This document shows, piece by piece, positions 34,123 through 44,171 of a DNA stretch of 64,000 bases. The stretch's first letter is position 1, and each line of letters begins with the position of its first letter. The notes beneath the pieces are model-generated. The model was not told the DNA's origin and ran no database searches. It saw nothing but the letters and a program-made list of their open reading frames with translations. The translations under genes and the position numbers were made by a program. The DNA is from Candidatus Sacchlamyda saccharinae (GTDB lineage: Bacteria; Chlamydiota; Chlamydiia; Chlamydiales; Rhabdochlamydiaceae), in contig JAUHQI010000004.1 in NCBI GenBank assembly GCA_030408505.1, positions 1-64,000 on the forward strand, given 5' to 3'.

Positions 34123-35103
34123 ATGAAACAAGCGAAAATCATAGGCACGGGTTCATATCTCCCTAAAAGAGTGCTGACTAATGCTGATTTAGAAAAAATA
34201 GTTGATACAACTGATGAGTGGATTGTATCGCGTACGGGTATGCGCGAGCGGCGTATTGCAGATGCACAGGAGTTCACCTCAGACATGGGGCTTGCTGCTG
34301 CGAAAAAAGCGATTGAAAAAGCTCGGATAGATGCAAAAGATATCGATCTGATTTTAGTTGCTACGCTTACGCCAGATTATGCTTTTCCTAGCACGGCTTG
34401 TATTATTCAGGCTGCGCTTGGCATCGAGGCTGCGGCGATGGATCTTCAGGCGGCTTGTACGGGGTATATTTATTGTCTTTCAGTTGCTAAAGCTTATGTG
34501 GAATCAGGTCTGCACAAGAATATTCTGATCGTGGCTTCTGAAAAACTCTCTTCTATCGTCGATTACGAAGATCGCAGTACTTGTGTCCTCTTTGGAGACG
34601 GGGCTTCTGCTTGTGTAGTTTCTTCAGAGGGAAAGGGTTTTGTGATCCGCGATGTGGTGCTTGGCTCTGATGGTTGTCAGACAGAAATTTTGAAAATGCC
34701 TGCTGGGGGATCTCGCAATCCTACTACGCAAGAAACGGTTGCAGCTAAGCAACACTTCATCAAGATGGAGGGGCGCGAGGTGTTTAAGCACGCTGTTCGA
34801 AGAATGGAATCTTCGTCCAAAGAGTGTATAGAGAAGGCTGGCCTGAAGGAAGAGGACATCAGTTGGCTTGTTCCACACCAAGCGAATAACCGGATCATCG
34901 ATGCGATTGCTAAGCGGTTCCAAGTAGATAATGAGAGGGTTTTTGTGACGGTCGACAAATATGGCAATACCTCCGCCTCTTCTATTGGCATTGCTTTAGA
35001 CGAGTTATTAGATGAAAAAACAATAACTTCAGGAGAAAACATCCTCCTCACTGCTTTTGGAGCAGGACTAACTTGGGGTTCAACGGTACTTACTCATGAA
35101 TAA
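34123..35103 (+). CDS. fabH: 3-oxoacyl-ACP synthase III
   Basis: 326 residues from the ATG at 34123; the longer frame runs through a TATAAT promoter element at 34108-34113. The catalytic cysteine is in LQAACTGYIYCL, the histidine in PHQANNRI, and the asparagine in KYGNTSASS. It condenses acetyl-CoA with malonyl-ACP to start fatty-acid synthesis. It leads the fabH-fabD-fabG-acpP operon. Confidence 0.96.
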   Translation: MKQAKIIGTGSYLPKRVLTNADLEKIVDTTDEWIVSRTGMRERRIADAQEFTSDMGLAAAKKAIEKARIDAKDIDLILVATLTPDYAFPSTACIIQAALGIEAAAMDLQAACTGYIYCLSVAKAYVESGLHKNILIVASEKLSSIVDYEDRSTCVLFGDGASACVVSSEGKGFVIRDVVLGSDGCQTEILKMPAGGSRNPTTQETVAAKQHFIKMEGREVFKHAVRRMESSSKECIEKAGLKEEDISWLVPHQANNRIIDAIAKRFQVDNERVFVTVDKYGNTSASSIGIALDELLDEKTITSGENILLTAFGAGLTWGSTVLTHE

Positions 35104-36022
35104 GAAAACGGCTTTTATCTTCCCTGGACAAGGGGCGCAATATCCTGGCATGGGGCGCGATTTCTATGAGAATTTTGCAGCGGCAAAGGCTGTCTTTGAT
35201 GAAGCGGACCAGGTTTTGGGCTACAAGTTTTCAGATTTGATTTTTAATGGGCCTGCAGATGAGCTCACGCTAACTAAGAATAGTCAGCTAGCCATCTTCA
35301 TCACTAGTATCGCCATTTTGCGTGTTTACCAAGAGCAAAACCCTGGGGTTATGCCGGCCATTTGCGGCGGTCTAAGCTTGGGCGAGTACACGGCACTTGT
35401 GGCTGCAAATAAGCTTTCGTTTAAAGAGGCTTTTCCTCTAGTGCAAGCGCGAGGTGCTTTTATGGATGAGGCTTGCCGAAATGAGCCTGGTACGATGCAC
35501 GTGGTACTGGGGATGGAAGTATCCGCTGTTGCAGAGGCTCTTAAAGGAGTTTCTGGTGTTTGGATTGCCAACCTCAACTGCCCTGGACAGATTGTAATCT
35601 CTGGGACGAAACAAGGGGTGGAATCTGCTGCTGCTCTTCTAAAAGAAAAAGGGGCAAAAAGAGTACTTCCTCTCGATGTTTCTGGAGCTTTTCATAGCGG
35701 TCTCATGCAGAGCGCTCAAGACAAGTTAGCGCCGCTTATCCAAGCTGCAACTCTCCACGAGTCTGGCATCGCTGTTGTGATGAATGTGCCTGGAAGTTTG
35801 GTAGAGTCTTCAGATGAGATGCGCGCGAATATGACCGAGCAGGTTACTAAGGCCGTTCGGTGGCAAGATTGCGTCGAGGCGATGGTAGAATCTGGCATCG
35901 AGCAGTTAATTGAAATGGGCCCTGGCAAGACGCTAGCTGGAATGAACAAAAGAATCGGGGTCAAAATTCCCACAGTGTCTGTGGAAAAAATTGAGGAGCT
36001 AGAACATGCACCAGTTGCTTAA
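35096..36022 (+). CDS. fabD: Malonyl-CoA:ACP transacylase
   Basis: 308 residues. FPGQGAQYPGMG near the start and GLSLGEYTA with the active serine are diagnostic; the catalytic histidine lies in SGAFHSGLM. It makes malonyl-ACP for elongation. It overlaps the fabH end by eight bases and the fabG start by 17 bases, indicating coupling. Confidence 0.97.
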   Translation: MNKKTAFIFPGQGAQYPGMGRDFYENFAAAKAVFDEADQVLGYKFSDLIFNGPADELTLTKNSQLAIFITSIAILRVYQEQNPGVMPAICGGLSLGEYTALVAANKLSFKEAFPLVQARGAFMDEACRNEPGTMHVVLGMEVSAVAEALKGVSGVWIANLNCPGQIVISGTKQGVESAAALLKEKGAKRVLPLDVSGAFHSGLMQSAQDKLAPLIQAATLHESGIAVVMNVPGSLVESSDEMRANMTEQVTKAVRWQDCVEAMVESGIEQLIEMGPGKTLAGMNKRIGVKIPTVSVEKIEELEHAPVA

Positions 36023-36764
36023 AGGAAAAAACGTTCTCATTACAGGCGCTACCGCCGGCATTGGCAAGCAGATTGCACTTACCTTCGCAGAGCAGGGCGC
36101 TCATGTAGCGATTTTTGGGACAAACAAAGAGCGTGCTGAGCAGGTGCTTTCTGAGCTTAAAACTCATCAGATTAGCGAAGATCAAAAATTTATCGCTGAG
36201 ATCGTCAATGTCGCTGACAAACAGTCGATCGACGCTGCGATTCAAGACATTTTAGAGAAGTGGGGCTCAATCGATGTCCTCATTAACAATGCTGGTATTA
36301 CCCGTGATGGACTTCTCATGAAGATGTCGGAAGAGCACTGGGATGAGGTGATCGATGTGAACCTCAAGTCTGTGTTCAACACATGCCAAGCCCTTGTCAG
36401 ACCTATGATGAAGGCACGGTGTGGAAAAATCATCAATATTTCTTCTGTCGTTGGCTTGACAGGAAATGCGGGGCAGGTGAATTATTCTGCTTCTAAGTCG
36501 GGAGTTGTCGGCTTCACAAAGTCCCTAGCGCAAGAGCTCGCTACTCGTGGAATTTGTGTGAATTGTATTGCGCCGGGATTTATTGAAACGCGCATGACGG
36601 ACTCTCTGACAGACGGCCAAAAAGAAGGGATTCTCAAGAAGATTCCAATGGGACGGATTGGGAATGCAAAAGAGATCGCAAGTGCGGCTCTGTTTTTGGC
36701 TAGCGATATGTCCAGTTATATGACGGGGCAGGTCCTGACAGTTGATGGCGGAATGGTGATGTAA
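36006..36764 (+). CDS. fabG: 3-oxoacyl-ACP reductase
   Basis: 252 residues. The short-chain dehydrogenase motifs are [13 protein letters not shown] (NADPH binding), NNAGITRDG and the catalytic YSASKSG (YxxxK), with Ser in INISSVVG. It reduces the beta-keto group during elongation. Confidence 0.97.
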   Translation: MHQLLKGKNVLITGATAGIGKQIALTFAEQGAHVAIFGTNKERAEQVLSELKTHQISEDQKFIAEIVNVADKQSIDAAIQDILEKWGSIDVLINNAGITRDGLLMKMSEEHWDEVIDVNLKSVFNTCQALVRPMMKARCGKIINISSVVGLTGNAGQVNYSASKSGVVGFTKSLAQELATRGICVNCIAPGFIETRMTDSLTDGQKEGILKKIPMGRIGNAKEIASAALFLASDMSSYMTGQVLTVDGGMVM

Positions 36765-36817
36765 AACTTAACAAACAACCAAAAAATAGAGGGTATATGG
36801 ATACTAAGGACAATCTT

Positions 36818-37051
36818 ATGTCGATTGAAAAAGAAGTGATAGACATCGTAGTTGAGCAGCTCGGAGTAGACGCTGCTGATGTAACAGCTGAGAAGTCTTT
36901 TGTTGAAGACTTGAATGCAGATTCACTAGATCTTACTGAGCTAATCATGACATTTGAAGAGCGTTTTGGCTTTGAGATCTCAGAAGAAGATGCTGAGAAG
37001 CTCAAAACTATCAACGATGTAATTGAGTACATTAAGCAGAAAAAAGCGTAA
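36818..37051 (+). CDS. acpP: Acyl carrier protein
   Basis: 77 residues from the ATG at 36818, the standard ACP length, with AAGGA upstream; an in-frame ATG at 36797 has no good ribosome-binding site. The phosphopantetheine attachment serine is in [10 protein letters not shown]. AcpS (gene at 44168) should modify it. Last gene of the fab operon. Confidence 0.96.
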   Translation: MSIEKEVIDIVVEQLGVDAADVTAEKSFVEDLNADSLDLTELIMTFEERFGFEISEEDAEKLKTINDVIEYIKQKKA

Positions 37052-37075
37052 ACTTCTTTTTTCGGAATATACCAC

Positions 37076-37110
37076 AAAGGCCACGGAGAAGGATCTTCTC
37101 CGTGGCCTTT
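37076..37110. terminator. Strong hairpin terminator between acpP and the dodecin gene
   Basis: A perfect 15-base stem (AAAGGCCACGGAGAA with TTCTCCGTGGCCTTT, five-base loop) lies between two convergent genes. With A and T flanks on both sides it can end transcription in both directions. Confidence 0.88.
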
Positions 37111-37113
37111 GTA

Positions 37114-37311
37114 TTATTCCACTACAAAGGTGATCTTCGTGATCACTCGGTAAGAGTCGACTCGGTTGTCTTTCACGTTTGCATGGATGTGATCCACATC
37201 GACGTGCTTGATGTTTTTAACACTGTTTGCAGCTTCCTTTAGTCCAGCATTGATTGCATCTTCAATGGTTTTTCCTTCACAGATCACTTCGATGACTTTT
37301 GCAACTGACAT
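37114..37311 (-). CDS. Dodecin (flavin-binding)
   Basis: 65 residues, matching the dodecin family in size and pattern: VAKVIEVICEGKTIEDAI at the start and VDVDHIHANVKDNRVDSYRV later. Dodecins form hollow dodecamers that bind flavins or CoA and buffer them. AGGAGG precedes the ATG. Convergent with the fab operon across the shared terminator. Confidence 0.9.
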   Translation of the reverse strand: MSVAKVIEVICEGKTIEDAINAGLKEAANSVKNIKHVDVDHIHANVKDNRVDSYRVITKITFVVE

Positions 37312-37448
37312 AGCTTGCCTCCTTTTTCCCCAACATAGAGGATACGCAAATTAAATCAACCCCTATTGACTATCTCAGAAAATTCTTTGAGTATTTTTTC
37401 TCAGTGGTATAGTATCTCGTGCTTTGAAAAACATTTTTGGAGGTAATT
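37312..37448. promoter_or_regulatory. Divergent region between dodecin and the membrane protein gene
   Basis: The 137-base gap contains TATAGT about 40 bases upstream of the plus-strand start and a strong AGGAGG for dodecin. No further structure is seen. Confidence 0.3.
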
Positions 37449-37853
37449 ATGGTGAGCTCATTGGGAATGTATTCGTGTCCAGATAGCACATTTGATTGTT
37501 TAATGAAGTGTTCGGTTGCCTCTTTGACCACCTCAGGATTGGCATACATAACAAGAGTTGCAAATCCAGTTGCCGCAGGAGTTTTCCTAGCTTCAATGCA
37601 GTTTGAGGAACTTTTGTTGAGTTCAAGAATCTATTTTTCTTCCGATGATACTAAGCTAGCAATGACCATAAAATCAGTTGCACGTCAAGCTCTTCCTGTC
37701 ATATTTGCAATTGGAGTCTTGTTTCTATTCGGGTTCAGCATTACTTTTGAACGTGTATCTGTGTACTATGCTTTGAGTTCAGTTACTGCAGTATTTTTAT
37801 TTCCAATCATTCGGCATGTTTTCGAAAATACACTTTTACCATGCTCTATATAG
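37449..37853 (+). CDS. Hypothetical membrane protein
   Basis: 134 residues from the ATG at 37449, preceded by GGAGG; an upstream in-frame ATG lies within the ribosome-binding region. Helices appear near residues 75-97 (ALPVIFAIGVLFLFGFSIT) and 100-122. The N-terminal part has three cysteines. A TATAGT element lies about 40 bases upstream. Family not recognised. Confidence 0.6.
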   Translation: MVSSLGMYSCPDSTFDCLMKCSVASLTTSGLAYITRVANPVAAGVFLASMQFEELLLSSRIYFSSDDTKLAMTIKSVARQALPVIFAIGVLFLFGFSITFERVSVYYALSSVTAVFLFPIIRHVFENTLLPCSI

Positions 37854-37880
37854 CATTTTTCCTTCCGTCGGGCTTGTGAG

Positions 37881-38948
37881 TTAATAGGACTTAACTTCGA
37901 CCCAGAGGTCGCGGACTTGTTGCTGCGGGACAAGGTTGGTTATGAAGTGGAGTTTACTAAACTCTTCGGGAGAGATCTCGAGGAGTTTTTTTTCGTATGG
38001 GTACACCGAGAGTTTTTCGTAGGGTAGAAGGTAGGCAGGGAAGAATCCAAACTCTTTGAAATGCTCGGTCATCGATTCTTTTGTGTAGAGATAATTTAGA
38101 AATTTATAGACGTATTTTTCTTTTGTAGATGCTTTGGGAATACAAAAATTCTCAATGGTGATGAAAGATCCTTCTTTTGGGAGGGCAAAATCGATGTTTG
38201 GATAGGACCCATGGATTTTACGGATGTAGGAATTTGATGTCACGGCAACTGGGCAGTTGCCTGTGGCTATGAAATAGGGCGCTCTAAAGTCGGAATAAGC
38301 CTCGACCCACTCTCGTTGCTGTAAAAGCAAATTTTTAATTTGGAGAAACTTTTCTGAAGTGATGTCTTTGGGCTGACCAAAGAGGTAGAAAGCGGCGAAG
38401 GCCACCGCTTCAATGGGGTCGTTTTGCACAGCGATCCGGTAATCGATTACTTGTTTATCGTAGATGGCTTTCCAGGTGGGAACAAAAGATCCATTTGCAA
38501 AGAAGTTTCGGTCGTAGCCAAGGCCATAGACTTCCCAGGAATAGGGGATAGAGTACTGGTTACTTGGATCAAAGGAGAGATTTAAAAGAAGGGGGTTGAG
38601 TTTTTCCTTAAACTGGATTTTAGACAGGTCAAGGGGTTTGAGGAGTCCTTTTTTTGCGAGCTTTTCAGTAGTGTAATTGGAGGGCATAATGAGGTCGTAG
38701 CCCACACCGCTGGTAGCTTGCATTTTGACTTGAAGCTCTTCGTTGGTTGCATAGTAGCTCAGGTTTACTTTGATGCCGGTCTCTTTTTCAAACTTGGAAA
38801 GGACAGAAAAACTTAAGGCATCTCCCCAGACAAACACGTTGATGCTTTTTTCTGTTGTGGGAACGAATCTCCATGATGGATAATAGAGCACGGCGAAGAT
38901 GAAAAAGACCCAGGCGAAGATGATAGCAAGGCGTTTTAAGATGTGCAT
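37881..38948 (-). CDS. potD: Polyamine-binding periplasmic protein
   Basis: 355 residues from the ATG at 38948, where a signal-anchor segment (residues 5-22) begins and which overlaps the potC stop (TGATG). The core is a family 1 polyamine substrate-binding protein: VFVWGDALSFSVLSKFEKETG, YDLIMPSNYTTEKL and IPYSWEVYGLGYD. It delivers spermidine or putrescine to PotBC. Last gene of potABCD. Confidence 0.93.
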   Translation of the reverse strand: MHILKRLAIIFAWVFFIFAVLYYPSWRFVPTTEKSINVFVWGDALSFSVLSKFEKETGIKVNLSYYATNEELQVKMQATSGVGYDLIMPSNYTTEKLAKKGLLKPLDLSKIQFKEKLNPLLLNLSFDPSNQYSIPYSWEVYGLGYDRNFFANGSFVPTWKAIYDKQVIDYRIAVQNDPIEAVAFAAFYLFGQPKDITSEKFLQIKNLLLQQREWVEAYSDFRAPYFIATGNCPVAVTSNSYIRKIHGSYPNIDFALPKEGSFITIENFCIPKASTKEKYVYKFLNYLYTKESMTEHFKEFGFFPAYLLPYEKLSVYPYEKKLLEISPEEFSKLHFITNLVPQQQVRDLWVEVKSY

Positions 38949-39733
38949 CAGAAGAACCGAATCCTCGTTTTGAGTGAGAAGAAGAAGAGGACAAGAAGTG
39001 AGCTCAAGAAGAGGAGGACAGTTGAAAGGGCATTGACGACAGGTGATACGCCGGTTCGAATCATCGAGAGGATGTAAAGAGAAAGGGTTTGGGCTGTACT
39101 TCCAGCGCAAAAGTAGGAGAGGATAAAGTCATCGAAAGAGAGGATGAAAACTAGCAGCGCCGTCATGATGAGGGTGGGGCGCAGGAGCGGGAGTGTTACT
39201 TTAAAAAATGTTTGTAGCGTACTAGCTCCTAAAACGAGAGAGGCTTCTGTGAGTGTGGTGTCGAGCTCTCGATACCGGGCATAGACGATTGGGATGACAA
39301 AACCAAGGCCCAGAACGGAGTGGGCGAGGATCAGTGTGATCAGACCTAAAGGAATATGAATCATCGTAAAGAAGGAGAGGAGGCTCACAGCGAGTACCGT
39401 TTCTGGGACGATCAGATTGCCATAGAACATGCCAAGTGTTTTTCCGATCTTCCCCCCTTGAGCAGCATAAAAAATGAGCCCAACACCTGCTGCCAAGCTG
39501 ATGAGCGTCGCAGAGCAGGCGATAATCAGAGAGTTTCCAAAAGCCTGCCATAGGTAAATGTCTTGGAAGAGCTCGTGGTACCACTTGAGAGTAAACTGGG
39601 TCCAAGGAGCTGGGAATCTATTGACATTAAACGAAAAAACCAGAAGGACAATGATCGGTACGTACAAGAAGAGGTAAGTGCTTGCTACAAGGATCAGAGA
39701 GCTGATCTTGCCGGCGGTGTTTCTTCTATCCAT
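38948..39733 (-). CDS. potC: Polyamine ABC transporter permease PotC
   Basis: 261 residues from the ATG at 39733, with AAGGA upstream and eight bases of overlap with potB. Six hydrophobic helices and the EAA motif (LTEASLVLGASTLQTFFKVTLP) identify a binding-protein-dependent permease. It pairs with PotB to form the channel. Confidence 0.94.
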   Translation of the reverse strand: MDRRNTAGKISSLILVASTYLFLYVPIIVLLVFSFNVNRFPAPWTQFTLKWYHELFQDIYLWQAFGNSLIIACSATLISLAAGVGLIFYAAQGGKIGKTLGMFYGNLIVPETVLAVSLLSFFTMIHIPLGLITLILAHSVLGLGFVIPIVYARYRELDTTLTEASLVLGASTLQTFFKVTLPLLRPTLIMTALLVFILSFDDFILSYFCAGSTAQTLSLYILSMIRTGVSPVVNALSTVLLFLSSLLVLFFFSLKTRIRFF

Positions 39734-40586
39734 GGCGCATCCTTGGCTGCAAGAGTTTTGTGAGGATGACATACAAAATAATCGTGCTGAAGATTAAAAA
39801 TACCCCGCTGATCAAAGTGAAAGCAGCTCCTAGAGATCCCGTGCCTTCTCCTAAGATATACTGCGAGACAACCGTCCCCACAAACATCTTTTTGTCGCCT
39901 CCCATGAGCTCTGGAATTGCAAATTCTCCAAATGAAGGGATAAACACAAGAAAAAAGCCCGCCTTAATTCCACGGCTCGATAACGGAAGGAGGATACGGC
40001 GAAAGGTGGCAAAGAAGCTCCCCCCAAGATCATAGGATGCTTCAAGTAGTGTATAGTTAAACCTCTCCAGAGACGTATATAGAGGCAGAACCATGAAGGG
40101 GAGGTAGTAATAGAGCATCATGATCATGATCGCTCCGGTCGAGTTGAGCATCTGCAAAGGAGTGTGGATTATGCTAAGTTTCATCAAGATGTTATTGATA
40201 AAGCCTTGATTTTCCAAAACGTAAAACCAGGCATACACGTGCAAGAGAAAGTTGGTCCAAAAAGGGACGATGAGCAAGAAGAGAAAAAGATTACGGTACT
40301 TTCGGCCGCGAAAAGCGATGAAATAGGCCAGGGGAAAAGCAATGCAAAAACAGAGGATAGCATTGGAAAGCGCAAGCAAAAGAGAAGAGGCAATCACTTT
40401 GAGATAGGTTACGTTTAAGAAGAGGCGAATATGATCAAACGTAAGCCCTTCAATTTTCCCAGTGTTTGTGAGCTTGACAAAGCTAGAGATGACAATAAGA
40501 ATCAAGGGGACATAAAAAAAGAGCACCTGCCAAATAAGAGCCGGAGAACCGACAGCAAAGGGTAGTGATGGGGCCTTTGTCTTCAT
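39726..40586 (-). CDS. potB: Polyamine ABC transporter permease PotB
   Basis: 286 residues with six helices. The permease EAA loop reads LLEASYDLGGSFFATFRRILLP. Its start overlaps the potA stop by four bases. It forms the inner-membrane pore with PotC. Confidence 0.94.
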   Translation of the reverse strand: MKTKAPSLPFAVGSPALIWQVLFFYVPLILIVISSFVKLTNTGKIEGLTFDHIRLFLNVTYLKVIASSLLLALSNAILCFCIAFPLAYFIAFRGRKYRNLFLFLLIVPFWTNFLLHVYAWFYVLENQGFINNILMKLSIIHTPLQMLNSTGAIMIMMLYYYLPFMVLPLYTSLERFNYTLLEASYDLGGSFFATFRRILLPLSSRGIKAGFFLVFIPSFGEFAIPELMGGDKKMFVGTVVSQYILGEGTGSLGAAFTLISGVFLIFSTIILYVILTKLLQPRMRHG

Positions 40587-41674
40587 TTTTCTAAGAGCAC
40601 CGCATTTTCTTTTTGCCAGTAGAGATAGACCTCATCATCATAATCGATGTTCTCATGAGGAAAATGCTCCTCATTCTGTTCAAAAACCTGGATCTTCTCT
40701 TTGTTTTCCAAAAGGACATTGTACTGGGTTGAGCGCCCATAATAGACAATCGACTGGACGATCCCCTTGATCTGATTAGAAAAGTTTTTCGCTTCACTTT
40801 TTGAGATGAATATTTTTTCAGGGCGGATGCTCATCACAATATCGTGCCCTTCGTTCATCCAATCTTTTTTCTTAGGGATATAGACCTTAAAATTGCCCAA
40901 ATCGGGAATTTCAATTTCTGGCTCAGCATCGACCTCTCTCAGCTTTCCATGCCAGATGTTGGTCGAGCCGACAAAGCGGGCGACAAACGAGGAGTGTGGG
41001 AATTCATAAATTTCTTTTGGCGTGCCAATTTGCTCGATCTCGCCATGATGGTTCATGATGGCCATCTGATCCGCGACAGTGAGGGCTTCGAACTGGTCAT
41101 GGGTCACATAGATGAATGTCGTCTGGAGCTTATCCTGCCAATCGATGAGCTCAATGAGCATTTTTTCTCTAAGTTTAAAATCGAGTGCCGCCAAAGGCTC
41201 GTCAAGCAAGAGGACGTCGGGCTCATCGATAATGGCTCTAGCTAGAGCCACCCTTTGCTGTTGGCCTCCTGAGAGTTGGCTGGGAGATTTGTAAATATGA
41301 GCTTCTAAGTGGAAAGCTTCTAAAATTTTAAATACTTTTTGGTTGATGACCTCTTTGGGGATTTTTTTAAGCCGCAAGCTATAGGCAACATTTTCAAAAA
41401 CATTGAGATGGGGAAAGAGGGCGTAATTTTGGAAGACGATGTTGATCGGCCGCTCATTAATCGGCTTGCGGGTGATATCGTCTTCACCCAGGTAGATTTT
41501 ACCTTCGTCGACCGTTTCAAGTCCTGCAATAAGTCTTAAGAGAGTTGTTTTCCCACAGCCGCTCGGACCTAGCAGGGCAAAGAATTTCCCGCCTGGGATC
41601 ATTAGATCCACCTTAGGCAAAATCGGCTGCCCATGGATCGTCTTCGAAAGGTCTTCTAATTTGATATTTCTCAC
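40583..41674 (-). CDS. potA: Polyamine ABC transporter ATPase PotA
   Basis: 363 residues. Walker [10 protein letters not shown], signature [15 protein letters not shown] and Walker [13 protein letters not shown] are intact, and a C-terminal regulatory TOBE-type domain follows (about residues 240-363). It powers polyamine import. First gene of the four-gene operon. Confidence 0.95.
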   Translation of the reverse strand: MRNIKLEDLSKTIHGQPILPKVDLMIPGGKFFALLGPSGCGKTTLLRLIAGLETVDEGKIYLGEDDITRKPINERPINIVFQNYALFPHLNVFENVAYSLRLKKIPKEVINQKVFKILEAFHLEAHIYKSPSQLSGGQQQRVALARAIIDEPDVLLLDEPLAALDFKLREKMLIELIDWQDKLQTTFIYVTHDQFEALTVADQMAIMNHHGEIEQIGTPKEIYEFPHSSFVARFVGSTNIWHGKLREVDAEPEIEIPDLGNFKVYIPKKKDWMNEGHDIVMSIRPEKIFISKSEAKNFSNQIKGIVQSIVYYGRSTQYNVLLENKEKIQVFEQNEEHFPHENIDYDDEVYLYWQKENAVLLEK

Positions 41675-41761
41675 GGCAAGAGTTTACCACCCTTCACATT
41701 TTCCTGGAACTTATACCAGTATTTTTGTAAAACAGACCCTTTGAATGATCTAAGGAAACCC

Positions 41762-42715
41762 ATGCAAAAAAGAAAACTTGTCATTATCGGATCGGGGCCT
41801 GCCGGCTACACCGCCGCCATCTATGCCTCTAGAGCAAACTTGCAGCCCCTCCTTTACGAGGGTTTTTTTTCCGGGACCGCCGGCGGGCAACTCATGACAA
41901 CCACCGACGTTGAAAACTACCCCGGTTTTCCCGAGGGGATCCAAGGGCCTGAGCTTATGATGCGCTTTCGAGCCCAAGCAGAGCGTTTTGACACAGAAAT
42001 CCTCACCGAAGATGTGAAATTGGTAGATCTTTCTAAGCGCCCTTTCAAAGTGATTGGAAGCAAAACCGAAGTGGAAGCAGAAAGCATCATCATTGCAACA
42101 GGTGCTACTGCAAACCGACTTGATGTAGAAGGGACCCGCGATGGAGAGTTTTGGCAAAAAGGGGTTACCGCATGCGCTGTCTGTGACGGGGCCGCTCCCA
42201 TTTTCCGCGACAAAGATCTCTACGTAGTTGGTGGAGGCGATAGCGCCTGTGAAGAGGCGATCTTCCTTACGAAATTTGGCAAAAAAGTCTATCTAGTTCA
42301 CCGCCGCGATGAGCTGCGAGCCTCTAAAATCATGGCCGAGCGGGCCATCAACCACCCTAAAATCGAAGTTCTCTGGAACAACGTCCTCGAAAAAGTCGAA
42401 GGAAAAGATGTGGTGGGTTCTGTAACACTTAAAAATGTCGAGTCGGGCCAGATGCAAACACGCGATGCAGGTGGCGTCTTTTTTGCCATTGGCTTTACCC
42501 CCAACACCGATTTTCTGGGCGGTCAGCTTGAACTCAAAGAGAATCAATACCTCAAAGTGACCCCAGGCTCAACCACAACGAGCGTCGAAGGGGTTTTTGC
42601 AGCAGGCGATGTGCACGATCACCTTTACCGCCAGGCCGTCTCAGCTGCTGGTGATGGCTGCATGGCTGCGCTTGATGCTGAGCGTTGGCTCAGCGAGCAG
42701 GGACTTGCCGATTAA
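41762..42715 (+). CDS. trxB: Thioredoxin reductase
   Basis: 317 residues from the ATG at 41762. FAD binding is [13 protein letters not shown], the redox pair is CAVCDG, and NADPH binding is [12 protein letters not shown]. It keeps thioredoxin reduced, which matters in an organism with a disulfide-linked envelope. Its stop shares a base with the next start (TAATG). Confidence 0.97.
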   Translation: MQKRKLVIIGSGPAGYTAAIYASRANLQPLLYEGFFSGTAGGQLMTTTDVENYPGFPEGIQGPELMMRFRAQAERFDTEILTEDVKLVDLSKRPFKVIGSKTEVEAESIIIATGATANRLDVEGTRDGEFWQKGVTACAVCDGAAPIFRDKDLYVVGGGDSACEEAIFLTKFGKKVYLVHRRDELRASKIMAERAINHPKIEVLWNNVLEKVEGKDVVGSVTLKNVESGQMQTRDAGGVFFAIGFTPNTDFLGGQLELKENQYLKVTPGSTTTSVEGVFAAGDVHDHLYRQAVSAAGDGCMAALDAERWLSEQGLAD

Positions 42716-43521
42716 TGTTAAAGTATCTCTTGCTCCTCTTCCCTTGTTTTTGCTTCGCTCTTGAAGAAAAGCCTTGGTTTGGAGATTGCCTAGAGTTTCA
42801 CCTTCGGCCTCTTTACGAATACAACTTCTTTGATAAAGTGGACAATGCAGTTCCCTCCCAAAAAGGGACCTTCAATACCCATGTCCTAGCTTTTGGTCTC
42901 GACACAACAGTTCCCGATACCTGGAACTACGAGCTCGAGCTCGAGTTTGCAGATACCACACCCGTCTCGTTTGGGTACCGTAGCTTTGCGATGCAAGTGC
43001 GCAAGCTCTGGCTTGACGATGTATGTGGCGACTGCGTTAGCCTCACAACAGGCCTTTCCTACCGCGATGCATCGACACGTATGCGCAAAGCGCTCAGCAC
43101 ACCCTATCATGCTCGGGCCAACTTCGAGCTCAATACAGCCATCGGTAAAGAGTGGAGCCATGGCTGCTACTGGAATTTTCGCGCCTATGGCGTATTTGCC
43201 GTTGGTCAAGGGACCGAAGGCTCGCCCTGGCTACGCGGGGACTTCTTTCTTTGGTACAACATCTGTGATTGCCATCAGTTTAGCCTCTTTGCCAAAAGTT
43301 ACTGGGGACTTGGAGACAAGACAACCGTCCCAATCGACAATTTCAAAAATTGGTCGCGCATTGGCCACCAGAGCATCGACATCGGCGGTAGCTACCGCTA
43401 TGGCCTTGGCGTGTGGGGTTGGCTCCGTTTCGACTACCTCTATCGCCCGTATGCTCGCAGTTATCCCGAGCAGGTCCACTTCTTCATCTTTAGCCTCGAT
43501 TTTCCTTTCTCTATTTTCTAA
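42715..43521 (+). CDS. Outer-membrane barrel-like protein with cysteines
   Basis: 268 residues from the ATG at 42715, where a signal peptide ([15 protein letters not shown]) begins. The mature protein alternates polar and aromatic residues as amphipathic strands and ends in phenylalanine (LDFPFSIF). Cysteine pairs occur as CGDC and CDCHQF. It looks like a small outer-membrane barrel translationally coupled to trxB, an odd partner for a reductase. Family not recognised. Confidence 0.65.
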   Translation: MLKYLLLLFPCFCFALEEKPWFGDCLEFHLRPLYEYNFFDKVDNAVPSQKGTFNTHVLAFGLDTTVPDTWNYELELEFADTTPVSFGYRSFAMQVRKLWLDDVCGDCVSLTTGLSYRDASTRMRKALSTPYHARANFELNTAIGKEWSHGCYWNFRAYGVFAVGQGTEGSPWLRGDFFLWYNICDCHQFSLFAKSYWGLGDKTTVPIDNFKNWSRIGHQSIDIGGSYRYGLGVWGWLRFDYLYRPYARSYPEQVHFFIFSLDFPFSIF

Positions 43522-43592
43522 GTTGTAAGAATACCACTGATTTGCTTACAATCCCCGCCCAATAAAACAACCTATCGCAAGGAGTGAGAATT

Positions 43593-44171
43593 ATGGCAGC
43601 CACACTGACAGTTCGAAAAGGGGATTATGGCCCAGAATTTTTTGATGACCTATTTAAGGTCGATGTATCTTCTTCTGCAAAATCTGAAAAATTATTGGCT
43701 CCAGAGGATTTTCCCAAACCCTATCAGGATGACAAGGCAGGGAAAAAATATGCCGTTGGTGGAGACAAACTAGAAACTATAAAAAGGGTGAAAATCGATA
43801 CGGTCCTCAACAGAGCTCTTGAAAATGCCAAGGACTTTAGAAGAAAAGTTAAAGAGTCGGATCAAACAAGATATGGGATGCTTCTTGGGGAATTGAACGG
43901 CTACCGGATGCTACTCATTAGGATTGATGCTCTTGCGGTCTCCTTCTTCGCGCACATTGCTAGTTTTGAGAATCCACGATTAGGGGATGGTCAAGAGGTT
44001 GTCCTCAAGGAAAAAGATACCCTTAAAGACAAAGATCATTATAAGCAAAGGATGCGAGAGCTTTTGGCTGGAAAGAATCAGCTTATTAAGCTTATTGATA
44101 AAAAACCTAGAATTGGAAAAAGCTCTGCAGCGTCAATGCTCGCAAAAAAGATAGAGGCTCTGGCTAGTTAG
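43593..44171 (+). CDS. Hypothetical cytoplasmic protein
   Basis: 192 residues from the ATG at 43593, preceded by AAGGAG. It is charged and mainly helical, rich in Lys, Asp and Leu, with no signal peptide and no cysteine. The end overlaps acpS by four bases (convergent). No family recognised; the good ribosome-binding site supports it. Confidence 0.65.
   Translation: MAATLTVRKGDYGPEFFDDLFKVDVSSSAKSEKLLAPEDFPKPYQDDKAGKKYAVGGDKLETIKRVKIDTVLNRALENAKDFRRKVKESDQTRYGMLLGELNGYRMLLIRIDALAVSFFAHIASFENPRLGDGQEVVLKEKDTLKDKDHYKQRMRELLAGKNQLIKLIDKKPRIGKSSAASMLAKKIEALAS

Noticed and set aside
42893-43528. A 211-codon frame overlapping the outer-membrane barrel gene
   Set aside because: The other frame has a signal peptide, a coupled start and a barrel ending.
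43522-43560. A terminator after the outer-membrane barrel gene
   Set aside because: TTGTAAG/CTTACAA pair over seven bases, but the loop is long and there is no T-run.
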